Shown one piece after another: positions 1-6,259 of a DNA stretch of 7,039 bases. A program made the position numbers and the translations under genes. The notes below the pieces were generated by a model. The model did no database searches. It was not told the DNA's origin and saw only the letters and a program-made list of their open reading frames with translations. Position 1 is the stretch's first letter, and each line of letters begins with the position of its first letter. Where the stretch lies: the NCBI GenBank assembly GCA_006227015.1, contig SBGI01000125.1, positions 1-7,039 on the forward strand, given 5' to 3'. This stretch comes from Gammaproteobacteria bacterium. GTDB taxonomy: Bacteria > Pseudomonadota > Gammaproteobacteria > Pseudomonadales > Porticoccaceae.

Positions 1-471
1 ATGTTTCAGCACCTGGGTCACAACAGGAAAAGCCAGTTCATTCCAGGGAACTTCATGCTCATGAAAAAGCTCTACTTCAAGAGACTCTTCTCCAGCGGCG
101 TAGTGGTCATCAATGAGCTGGCCCTGGTAAAAGATATGCACCTGATTGATGTGGGGGATATCGTACATACCGAAGAGCGTGGGGTCATCGAGCCGGGCAC
201 AGGCTTCCTCATGACATTCCCGGAGGGCACCCTGGATAACGGTTTCGCCGTTTTCCAGGAATCCTGCGGGGAGAGTCCAGTAGCCGAGGCGAGGTTCTAT
301 GGCCCGCTTGCAAAGCAGGATGCGTTTGCCTGATATTGGAATACAGCCGGCGATAATGCGCGGGTTTTGATAGTGCACGTTGTCACAATGATCGCAGACG
401 TGGCGTTCCCGGTTGTCGCCCTGGGGAATCCGGATAGTGAGCGCGTTGCCGCAATGACTGCAAAAATTCAT
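1..471 (-). CDS. Nudix hydrolase with N-terminal zinc ribbon (partial, C-terminus cut by window edge)
   Basis: Reading the minus strand from an ATG at 471 gives 157 residues open to the window edge, so the C-terminus is missing; I guess about 25–35 residues from relatives. A zinc ribbon comes first, with C4, C7, C26 and C29 (CX2C–X18–CX2C). A Nudix fold follows, with its box at about G70–A92: GFLENGE, then RE at 84–85 and EE at 88–89. These acidic residues would bind the Mg2+ used to cleave nucleoside-diphosphate-linked substrates. The box ends EEACA, so the Gly usual after EE is Cys; related zinc-ribbon Nudix proteins have a similar ending as I recall. The SQPWPFP motif that marks NudC (NADH/NAD-RNA hydrolase) is absent from the part seen, so I do not call it nudC. 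An ADP-ribose or other nucleotide-sugar substrate is possible but unproven. No clear Shine-Dalgarno precedes the ATG. It is divergent from another Nudix gene. Confidence 0.9.
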   Translation of the reverse strand, partial: MNFCSHCGNALTIRIPQGDNRERHVCDHCDNVHYQNPRIIAGCIPISGKRILLCKRAIEPRLGYWTLPAGFLENGETVIQGALRECHEEACARLDDPTLFGMYDIPHINQVHIFYQGQLIDDHYAAGEESLEVELFHEHEVPWNELAFPVVTQVLKH

Positions 472-534
472 GGAAAACCAATTTAGTGAAAAAGTTCTGA
501 TACACAAAGAGTATATCGAAAGTATCATAAACAG

Positions 535-1149
535 ATGATGTTGAAGAAAATTACTGACAGTCTAGAGCCCATACCATTGGAGCGACTTGAACCCTGTGGC
601 GAAGAAGGGGTGGATGCTGCGATTCTGATTCTTTTGACCCGCGAAGTCGGTGACCCGAAGATCATCCTTACCAAGCGTGCGGAGCACCTCAACTCTCACA
701 GTGGCGAAGTGGCTTTTCCCGGTGGTAAATGGGAGCCGGGGGACGACGATTTGCTGGCAACGGCACTGCGAGAAACCTGGGAAGAAATAGATCTGGGTAT
801 CGATCAGGCGGAAGTGCTGGCCGGGTTGCCGGTGAACCGCACTCGCCATTTATTGCGGGTGAAACCCTATGTGGGATTGATTGAGCCTGAACTACCACTG
901 GTCGCCAACCCGGAAGAACTGGATGCCGTATTCGAAGTGCCAGTGAGTTATTTTCTCGATGCGGACAACCTTACTGTGGACCATTTTTCGGGTGAAGACT
1001 ACAGCCTGGATATGCCCTGCTACATCTACGAAGGGTACCGCATCTGGGGCTTTACCCTGGCAGTACTGGTGGATTTTCTTAACCTGACGCTGGATGCCGG
1101 CCTTCGATTACACTACCCGAATCGCGTCAGCCTGCGGCCGCCGGCTTGA
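535..1149 (+). CDS. CoA pyrophosphatase-type Nudix hydrolase (NudL/UPF0035 family)
   Basis: This 204-residue protein belongs to the Nudix subfamily that includes E. coli NudL and eukaryotic NUDT7/PCD1. Those enzymes cut CoA or acyl-CoA into phosphopantetheine products and 3',5'-ADP. The subfamily signature covers residues 44–65 (ILTKR, then SHSGEVAFPGGK). The Nudix box runs from G64 through R79, E80, E83 and E84. An Asp (D70) stands where the classical box has Glu, and the spacing to RE is one residue longer, as in NudL. The Gly after EE is Asp (EEIDL). The part after the box (NRTRHLLRVKPYVGLI, then an EELDAVFEVP segment) also fits the family. Two ATGs stand in tandem at 535 and 538; I use the first. 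No good Shine-Dalgarno is visible, so translation may be weak or the leader very short. The DUF1289 gene starts 57 bp downstream and is probably cotranscribed. Substrate preference is inferred from the family only. Confidence 0.9.
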   Translation: MMLKKITDSLEPIPLERLEPCGEEGVDAAILILLTREVGDPKIILTKRAEHLNSHSGEVAFPGGKWEPGDDDLLATALRETWEEIDLGIDQAEVLAGLPVNRTRHLLRVKPYVGLIEPELPLVANPEELDAVFEVPVSYFLDADNLTVDHFSGEDYSLDMPCYIYEGYRIWGFTLAVLVDFLNLTLDAGLRLHYPNRVSLRPPA

Positions 1150-1206
1150 AGGTCAGACCGATTGCGCCGATAATCCGCACCCCGATAACCACCAGACAAA
1201 CGAATC

Positions 1207-1398
1207 ATGGCTTTTACACCCGGCACCATCACATCTCCGTGCGTTTCCATCTGCTCGCTGGACGAAAATGACGAGTGTATCGGTTGTTACCGGACTGCCA
1301 AAGAGATACGTGATTGGCTGCTGATGGAGGATGACGAGCGTCTGGAGGTTATCTGTAAAGCGGCTGAGCGCGGTAAGAAAAATAACCCCTTTGCCTGA
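1207..1398 (+). CDS. DUF1289 family small four-cysteine protein
   Basis: This is a 63-residue protein whose sequence matches the DUF1289 pattern: SPCVSICSLD, then CIGCYRTAKEIRDW. The four signature cysteines are C12, C16, C24 and C27 (CX3C–X7–CX2C), followed by the conserved RT, EI and W37; C50 is an extra cysteine. The spacing suggests a metal site, either zinc or Fe-S, but no function is established for the family as far as I know. It is probably a soluble cytoplasmic protein, since no signal or membrane segment is visible. The C-terminus is charged and lysine-rich. It follows the CoA-type Nudix gene by 57 bp on the same strand and ends just before a hairpin that may terminate transcription. 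The length is typical for family members, so it is a complete gene. No strong ribosome binding site is seen upstream of the ATG. Confidence 0.9.
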   Translation: MAFTPGTITSPCVSICSLDENDECIGCYRTAKEIRDWLLMEDDERLEVICKAAERGKKNNPFA

Positions 1399-1402
1399 TA
1401 GG

Positions 1403-1422
1403 GCCTGTTTCAGAAAATAGGC
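1403..1422. terminator. Possible bidirectional terminator hairpin between convergent genes
   Basis: Two 8-base arms, GCCTGTTT (1403–1410) and AAATAGGC (1415–1422), pair fully with one G·U and a CAGA loop. The hairpin lies in the 42-bp gap where the DUF1289 gene (stop at 1398) and the CNNM gene (stop at 1441) converge. The plus strand continues TTACTGTTACTT, a moderate T-rich tail. On the minus strand the tail is poor. Its position suits a shared terminator, but the stem is short and AU-rich near the loop, so strength is uncertain. Confidence 0.45.
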
Positions 1423-1440
1423 TTACTGTTACTTGGCGGA

Positions 1441-2784
1441 CTAATCTTCTTCCTCGTCATCTTCGTGATCGCTTGCTGCAGCGACTCCGCCCAGCATACG
1501 TTTCACCCGAACCTTGGCCACCATTTTGTCGCTCAGTTCGAGGGTTTCAAAGCGATAGCGGCCGATACTGAAGCAGACATTGCCGTCGGGAATACTTTCC
1601 AGGTGTTCAAGAATCAAACCGTTCAGCGTTTTTGGCCCATCGATGGGTAAATCCCAGAGATTGGACTTGTTGATATCGCGGATGGTGGCAGACCCTTCAA
1701 TGTCGTACATGGTTTTATCCAGGGCGACGATTTCATCCTGCTCGTCCTCGGCCCTGTTGGTGGTGAAGTCGCCGACAATTTCCTCAAGAATATCTTCCAT
1801 GGTGACCAGGCCTTCAATTTCACCATATTCGTCGACCACCAGACCGATGCGCCGACGCGCCTGCTGGAAATTCAGGAGTTGTTTATTCAGGGGTGTGTTT
1901 TCAGGGACAAAATAGGGGTCGCGTGAAAACCGCTTGATGGCTTCCTTGGTTAACCCCTCCCCGCCAGAGCGCAACAGGCGCGCAATGGTCTTCATGTGCA
2001 GGAAGCCTTCTACACGATTGATATCGCCGGTGTACACCGGCAGGCGGGTATAACCGCAGTTGATCACCGTAGTAAGCAGGGTTTCGATATCGTCTTCAAG
2101 ATTGAGGCCGACAATGTCGTTGCGGGGCACCATAATATCGTTCACGGTCACCGTTTCCAGATCCAGAATATTGATCAACATATCCTGATGTTCGGGAATG
2201 TTGCGGCTGGAAATATCCACCACGGTGCGGATTTCCTCCTTGCTGAGACTGACATCCACAACCTTCGCCGGGTTGACGCCAAAGATTCTCAGCAGGCCGT
2301 TGGACAGGTGATTGACCAGCCAGACCAGTGGGTAGAAGATTGTCAGCAGTGGTCTCAGGATATGGCTGGCAGTAAAGGCGATGCCCTCCGGGTGCAGTGC
2401 CGCCAGGGTTTTGGGTGTCACTTCGGAAAAGATCAGTACCGCCATGGTCAATAGCAGAGTGGCAATGGCGATGCCGGCATCGCCGTAGAGGCGCAGGGCA
2501 ATTACCGTCGCAATGGCCGACGCCAGAATATTCACCATATTATTGCCGATCAGAATAATACCGATCAGGCGGTCAGGACGTTTCAGCAGTTTGTGAGCCT
2601 TGCGGGCACCCCTGTACCGTTTGCGCAAGTGTTTTAACCGGTAGCGGTTAAGGGACATCATGGCTGTTTCGGAGCCGGAGAAGAAGCCGGAAAGCAGTAA
2701 AAGGCCACCTAATATACTAAAAAGCAGCCAGAGTGGGGCGTCATCCAAAGGAGGAAAAACCTCGTCATTCCACAGGGCATCCAA
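1441..2784 (-). CDS. yfjD: CNNM/DUF21–CBS–CorC_HlyC membrane protein (YfjD/CorB family)
   Basis: This 447-residue inner-membrane protein has three parts. A DUF21/CNNM transmembrane domain spans about 15–190, with GSET at 37–40 and the EVTPKTLAA motif at 121–129. A CBS pair spans about 213–340 (DIMVPRNDI in the first; VVDEYGEIEGLVTMEDILEEIVGD in the second). A CorC_HlyC domain spans about 355–432. A strongly acidic tail (DHEDDEEED) ends it. Relatives are linked to Mg2+ (and Co2+) transport or efflux, with nucleotide-Mg binding at the CBS pair; the exact role here is inferred. No ATG lies before the first membrane segment, so it must start at a rare codon. One candidate is TTG at 2784; another is TTG at 2748, which gives a 435-residue protein beginning MDDAPLW with a GAGG 11 bases upstream. 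It lies about 105 bp downstream of ypjD on the same strand, as in E. coli where ypjD and yfjD adjoin ffh. Confidence 0.93.
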   Translation of the reverse strand: MDALWNDEVFPPLDDAPLWLLFSILGGLLLLSGFFSGSETAMMSLNRYRLKHLRKRYRGARKAHKLLKRPDRLIGIILIGNNMVNILASAIATVIALRLYGDAGIAIATLLLTMAVLIFSEVTPKTLAALHPEGIAFTASHILRPLLTIFYPLVWLVNHLSNGLLRIFGVNPAKVVDVSLSKEEIRTVVDISSRNIPEHQDMLINILDLETVTVNDIMVPRNDIVGLNLEDDIETLLTTVINCGYTRLPVYTGDINRVEGFLHMKTIARLLRSGGEGLTKEAIKRFSRDPYFVPENTPLNKQLLNFQQARRRIGLVVDEYGEIEGLVTMEDILEEIVGDFTTNRAEDEQDEIVALDKTMYDIEGSATIRDINKSNLWDLPIDGPKTLNGLILEHLESIPDGNVCFSIGRYRFETLELSDKMVAKVRVKRMLGGVAAASDHEDDEEED

Positions 2785-2889
2785 TGGTGAAGAAGTTTGC
2801 CGGAATTGGCAACTGTTGAGTGGGCTATCTTTTGGGTGTGCAGGGACGCAGAAAACAGGCTTATGGGGTGGTTTCAGCGCCGTTTCGGA

Positions 2890-3678
2890 TCAGGTCAGCA
2901 GAACCTCGATCACGAACTTGCTGCCCCAGTAGGCGAGCACCATGGCAAAGAAACCGATCAGGGTCCAGCGGATGGCAGTATTTCCCCGCCAGCCTTTCAC
3001 GTGTCTGCCCCACAGCAGAATGGCATAAAACAGCCAGGAGCAGAGGGCAAACAACGATTTATGTGCCAGGTGCTGGGCGAAAAAATCTTCGAAAAAAAGA
3101 AATCCCGTGATAAGGGACAGTGTCAGCAGGATAAACCCGGCCCACAGTACTTCAAACAGCAGCGCTTCCATGGTCTGTAGCGGAGGCACCACCTGTAACC
3201 AGCTGCCCAGTCGCTTATGACGCAGTCGCCAGTTTTGTAGCGCCAGCAATACTGCTTGCAGCGCAGCAATCGACATCAGGCTGTAGGCGAGGATGGAAAT
3301 AAAGATGTGGGCACCAATAGGAGCCGAAACGGCTTGCCAGGGTACATGGGTACTGCCCACCAAAATGGTGGTAGTGAGAATCACTGCTGCCAGGGGAAAC
3401 AGCAATAAAAACAGATTGTGGACCGGTTTGCGAAAACTGCTAATCAACACAATCAGGTTGATAGTGAAACTAATGGCTGTGCTCATCGGGAACAGGCTGA
3501 AGTCCAGCCCGTGATCGGTAAATACCCAACGCAGACTGACATAACCGTGCAGGGCGATCGCCACCGCAGCCACCAGGCACAGCGGGGTAACCCGCAAATT
3601 TGGATGCTGGCGCAGCTGCAACACCTGAAACAGGGTGGCACAGAGGTAGACAGCGATGGCGGCGGTAGCAATTAACAT
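2890..3678 (-). CDS. ypjD: YpjD, CcsA-type cytochrome c assembly family membrane protein
   Basis: This hydrophobic protein has about eight predicted membrane segments and matches E. coli YpjD, in the CcsA/CcmF-like 'cytochrome C assembly protein' family. Numbered from the ATG at 3678, it has 262 residues, close to my recollection of E. coli YpjD at about 263. Conserved-looking histidines are H44 (ALHGYVSLR), H124 (GAHIFISILAYS) and H226 (LLWGRHVKGWRG); these could be heme-related as in CcsA. The WWD loop of true cytochrome c synthetases is not evident, so I would not assign it a role in cytochrome c maturation. Its function is unknown. The frame is open further upstream, and an ATG at 3744 would add 22 hydrophilic residues, which I consider less likely because family members start next to the first membrane helix. 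A GGAAAG precedes the chosen ATG by about 10 bases. It is divergent from ffh and followed by the CNNM gene. Confidence 0.9.
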   Translation of the reverse strand: MLIATAAIAVYLCATLFQVLQLRQHPNLRVTPLCLVAAVAIALHGYVSLRWVFTDHGLDFSLFPMSTAISFTINLIVLISSFRKPVHNLFLLLFPLAAVILTTTILVGSTHVPWQAVSAPIGAHIFISILAYSLMSIAALQAVLLALQNWRLRHKRLGSWLQVVPPLQTMEALLFEVLWAGFILLTLSLITGFLFFEDFFAQHLAHKSLFALCSWLFYAILLWGRHVKGWRGNTAIRWTLIGFFAMVLAYWGSKFVIEVLLT

Positions 3679-3767
3679 AGGGTAGTCGCTTTCCTTGGAG
3701 GTCCGAAAGTGTGTCACAGATGTGCGATAGCGAAAAGACTCCATCCCAATCCGTATTCCCTTTCAGG

Positions 3768-3773
3768 TATACT
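3768..3773 (+). promoter_or_regulatory. Candidate -10 element of the ffh promoter
   Basis: TATACT lies 38 bases before the ffh ATG in the 133-bp gap between the divergent ypjD and ffh genes. It matches the sigma-70 -10 consensus at five of six positions. No convincing -35 box is found 16–18 bases upstream, so the call rests on position and the -10 alone. The core GTATAC is palindromic and could also serve the opposite strand. Confidence 0.4.
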
Positions 3774-3811
3774 TTGTGCCCCCTTTTGCAAAGTTGTAGA
3801 AAAGAATTGCT

Positions 3812-5233
3812 ATGGCGATGTTTGAAAACCTCAGTGATCGTTTATCCGCCAGCCTGAAGAAAATCTCGGGCAAGGCCAGTCTGACGGAAGAAAATATTCA
3901 GGAAACCCTGCGCGAAGTGCGTATGGCATTACTGGAGGCCGATGTGGCCCTGCCGGTAGTGAAAACCTTTGTAGATGGTGTGAAGCAGCGAGCTCTTGGT
4001 CAGGAAGTCAGCTCCAGCCTCAACCCCGGTCAGCAATTCCTGAAAATCGTGCAGGCAGAACTCGAGCATGTCATGGGGGACAGCAACGAGGAGCTCAATC
4101 TCGCTGCCAAGCCTCCAGCAGTGGTGCTCATGGCGGGTCTGCAGGGTGCAGGTAAAACCACCTCTGTGGCCAAGCTGGCAAAATACCTCAAGGAGCGTCA
4201 GAAAAAGAAAGTCATGGTGGTCAGTGCCGACGTCTATCGTCCGGCGGCCATCAAACAGCTGGAAACACTGGCTGGCGAAGTAGAGGCCGAGTATTTCCCG
4301 AGCACAGCCGAGCAGAAGCCGGTGGATATCGTGCGCAATGCCGTTCAGGCGGCAAAAACGAAATTTGTTGATGTGCTGCTGGTGGATACCGCAGGCCGTT
4401 TGCATATCGACGACGCCCTGATGACAGAGATCCAGCAGATCCATAAGGCCGTTGATCCGGTGGAAACCCTGTTCGTCATTGATGCCATGATTGGTCAGGA
4501 TGCCGTAACCACGGCGCAGGCGTTTAATGAGGCGCTGCCCCTGACCGGTGTGATCCTTACCAAGGTGGATGGCGATGCCCGTGGTGGTGCCGCACTGTCC
4601 GTGCGTCAGATTACCGGTAAGCCCATCAAGTTCCTGGGTGTCGGTGAAAAGACCGATGCCCTGGAACCTTTCCACCCGGAACGGATTGCTTCCCGCATCC
4701 TCGGCATGGGCGACGTGATGTCCCTGATCGAGGAGGTAGAGCGTACCGTTGACCGCAAGAAAGCGGAAAAACTGGCGAAGAAAGTCGTCAAGGGTAAAAA
4801 ATTCGACCTCGAAGATCTGCGTGACCAGATACAGCAGATGAAAAACATGGGGGGCGTCTCCAACCTGCTGGACAAGCTCCCTGGCATGGGCAATATGTCG
4901 CAGATGGTAGAGCAGGCCAATATGGGTGGCCAGTTCGGCAAAATGGAGGCGATTATCAACTCCATGACCCCTGCGGAGCGCCGCAACCCGGATATCCTCA
5001 ACGGTTCGCGCAAGCGTCGTATCACCATGGGCTCAGGCACCAACCTTCAGGATCTCAACCGCTTGCTTAAACAGCATAAGCAAATGGGCAAAATGATGAA
5101 GAAAATGAAGGGCAAGGGCATGCAGCAAATGATGCGCGGCATGGCGGGCAATCTCCCTCAGGGTGGTGGTATGCCGGGTGGCGGGCTTCCTCCCGGTGGA
5201 ATGATGCCAGGCGGCAAAAAATTCCCGTTCTGA
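3812..5233 (+). CDS. ffh: Ffh, signal recognition particle protein (SRP54)
   Basis: Ffh is the SRP GTPase that binds 4.5S RNA and signal sequences of membrane proteins and docks with FtsY at the inner membrane. All three domains are present in 473 residues. The N domain (about 1–90) has ALLEADVALP at 39–48. The G domain (about 100–297) has the P-loop GLQGAGKTT at 109–117, DVYRPAA at 140–146, DTAGR at 192–196 and TKVDGDARGG at 250–259. The M domain (about 300–445) is Met-rich, with SRKRRI at 399–404 for RNA binding. A Gly/Pro/Met-rich tail (about 447–473) extends beyond the E. coli length of 453. The start is ATG GCG ATG; the first ATG (3812) is used, but the second (3818) matches where E. coli Ffh begins (MFDNLTDRL). 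The upstream region is A-rich with only a weak Shine-Dalgarno. It is followed by a 203-bp gap with its own promoter for rpsP, so ffh is probably mainly monocistronic. Confidence 0.99.
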   Translation: MAMFENLSDRLSASLKKISGKASLTEENIQETLREVRMALLEADVALPVVKTFVDGVKQRALGQEVSSSLNPGQQFLKIVQAELEHVMGDSNEELNLAAKPPAVVLMAGLQGAGKTTSVAKLAKYLKERQKKKVMVVSADVYRPAAIKQLETLAGEVEAEYFPSTAEQKPVDIVRNAVQAAKTKFVDVLLVDTAGRLHIDDALMTEIQQIHKAVDPVETLFVIDAMIGQDAVTTAQAFNEALPLTGVILTKVDGDARGGAALSVRQITGKPIKFLGVGEKTDALEPFHPERIASRILGMGDVMSLIEEVERTVDRKKAEKLAKKVVKGKKFDLEDLRDQIQQMKNMGGVSNLLDKLPGMGNMSQMVEQANMGGQFGKMEAIINSMTPAERRNPDILNGSRKRRITMGSGTNLQDLNRLLKQHKQMGKMMKKMKGKGMQQMMRGMAGNLPQGGGMPGGGLPPGGMMPGGKKFPF

Positions 5234-5303
5234 TTTTGCCAGTGGTCCCGTAACCCCTTAATACCGCTGAAGTTTGCGCTTCCTGAGAAAGGGCTATTTC
5301 TGG

Positions 5304-5332
5304 TATACACAAGGGGATGTTTTCGCTATAAT
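5304..5332 (+). promoter_or_regulatory. Sigma-70-type promoter of the rpsP–rimM–trmD operon
   Basis: A consensus -10 box, TATAAT (5327–5332), follows TATACA (5304–5309, four of six matches to TTGACA) at the ideal 17-base spacing. Transcription would begin near 5339–5340, giving an untranslated leader of about 97 bases before rpsP. It is the best promoter match I found in the window and fits strong ribosomal protein expression. The call is based on sequence only. Confidence 0.75.
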
Positions 5333-5345
5333 CCCGCGCCTTTCA

Positions 5346-5399
5346 ATGATGCCCGGCCTGTGTGGGGCATTGTGCCATGGCCCTAACCGGCCCTGGCCA
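5346..5399 (+). promoter_or_regulatory. GC-rich structured 5' leader of the rpsP operon
   Basis: Downstream of the predicted start site, ATGCCC (5349–5354) pairs with GGGCAT (5365–5370). G·U and A-U pairs could extend this stem to 5346–5373. A second element has TGGCC (5378–5382) and GGCCA (5395–5399), with an extra GGCC at 5389–5392 that could pair with either side. These alternatives could allow switching or autoregulation. No T-run follows, so it is not an obvious intrinsic terminator. I do not recognise it as a named RNA family. Confidence 0.35.
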
Positions 5400-5436
5400 A
5401 CGGTAATTTGAAACTCAAATACAGAAGAGAATTTTC

Positions 5437-5682
5437 ATGGTAACCATTCGTTTGGCTCGCGGCGGCTCCAAAAAGCGTCCGTTTTATCACATACACGTCA
5501 CTGATAGCCGCAAGGCGCGTGATGGCCGTTACATTGAGCGCATCGGTTTTTTCAACCCGGTTGCCCGTGGCCAGGAAGAGCGTCTGCGCGTTGACACCGA
5601 CCGCATTCAACACTGGGTTTCCCAGGGTGCCACACTGTCAGAACGTGTTAATCAGCTGGTAAAAGAAGCGGCTAACGCCTGA
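5437..5682 (+). CDS. rpsP: 30S ribosomal protein S16
   Basis: This 81-residue protein is full length for bacterial S16 (E. coli has 82). The start [17 protein letters not shown] is the family signature, followed by a [12 protein letters not shown] segment. S16 binds 16S rRNA in the body of the 30S subunit and speeds assembly. The ATG is preceded by the purine-rich AGAAGAGA six bases upstream, a usable ribosome binding site. It is the first gene of a three-gene run with rimM and trmD, driven by the promoter at 5304–5332. The C-terminal half ([25 protein letters not shown]) also fits S16. Nothing unusual is seen in it. Confidence 0.99.
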   Translation: MVTIRLARGGSKKRPFYHIHVTDSRKARDGRYIERIGFFNPVARGQEERLRVDTDRIQHWVSQGATLSERVNQLVKEAANA

Positions 5683-5713
5683 TTGCCTGCCCGTAGCGGA
5701 GTGCCTGAGCGCC

Positions 5714-6235
5714 ATGGATCCCATTGATCCGGTTATTGTCGGGCGTATTACTACCGTTCACGGCGTAAAGGGTTGGGTAAAGGTCCATGCGTTTACCGAC
5801 TCGGTTGAGAATATTGTTGGCTACTCCCCCTGGTGGTTGAAGTCCTCTGAGGGTTGGCAGCAACTGGAGGTTGATCAGCATCGCATCTCCGCCAAGGGAT
5901 TGATGGTGCACCTCAAGGATGTTGATGATCGCGATATCGCCAGGCACTACTGCCAGCGGGATATCGCCGTCGAAAAAGCCTGTATGCCCGGTCTGACCGA
6001 TGGCGAGTACTACTGGCACCAGCTCGAAGGCTTGGCCGTAGTGACAAAACAGGGTGTCAGACTCGGTACCGTATCGAGCCTGATGGAAACCGGTGCCAAT
6101 GATGTGCTGGTGGTCGTGGGGGATAAGGAAAGCCTGGATCGCCAGGAGCGCCTGATTCCCTACGTAGAACAGTTTGTGTTAGGTATCGATCTTGATGCTG
6201 CAAAGATCGAGGTCGATTGGGACCCCGATTTCTGA
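5714..6235 (+). CDS. rimM: Ribosome maturation factor RimM
   Basis: RimM assists late assembly of the 30S head by binding S19 and pre-30S particles. The 173-residue product has the N-terminal RimM domain (about 7–85), starting with VIVGRITTVHGVKGWVKVHAF. A C-terminal PRC-barrel (about 97–173) follows, with GEYYWHQLEG, METGANDVLVV at 124–134 and LIPYVEQFV at 147–155. The length matches the family, at about 170–180 residues. The ATG lies 31 bp after the rpsP stop; CGGAG lies about 13 bases upstream, so the ribosome site is distant and probably weak. In E. coli, rimM and trmD are known to be made at lower levels than S16 and L19, and a weak site here would agree with that. It is in an operon with rpsP and trmD. 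Confidence 0.98.
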   Translation: MDPIDPVIVGRITTVHGVKGWVKVHAFTDSVENIVGYSPWWLKSSEGWQQLEVDQHRISAKGLMVHLKDVDDRDIARHYCQRDIAVEKACMPGLTDGEYYWHQLEGLAVVTKQGVRLGTVSSLMETGANDVLVVVGDKESLDRQERLIPYVEQFVLGIDLDAAKIEVDWDPDF

Positions 6236-6259
6236 ATGATTGAGCGTGGAGCAGCGTGA

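Noticed and set aside
1..333. 110-codon plus-strand open frame at the left edge
   Set aside because: The opposite strand encodes a clear zinc-ribbon Nudix protein over the same bases, so this frame is a shadow.
1996..2454. 152-codon plus-strand open frame inside the CNNM gene
   Set aside because: It is the shadow of a well-supported DUF21–CBS protein, is rich in His and Gln as typical for antisense frames, and has no known domain.
2797..2812. TTGCC/GGCAA hairpin between ypjD and the CNNM gene
   Set aside because: Only a 5–6 bp stem with no T-run; too weak to call a terminator or regulatory site.
1411..2863. Near-identical 15-mers, CAGAAAATAGGCTTA (1411–1425) and CAGAAAACAGGCTTA (2849–2863), flanking the CNNM gene
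   Set aside because: They look like direct repeats of an insertion, but one such 15-mer pair with one mismatch is about what chance predicts in 7 kb, and the gene is a normal conserved neighbour of ypjD.
2797..3180. 127-codon plus-strand open frame opposite the ypjD 3' end
   Set aside because: It overlaps ypjD antisense, has low-complexity polar composition and no recognisable motif.
3710..3730. CRP-like half site (TCACA/TGTGC) upstream of ypjD and ffh
   Set aside because: The TGTGA–N6–TCACA spacing and symmetry are not present.
3929..4675. 248-codon open frame antisense to ffh
   Set aside because: It lies wholly inside ffh on the other strand, its product shows no recognisable family, and ffh is certain. 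Long antisense frames are common opposite conserved genes of this base composition.
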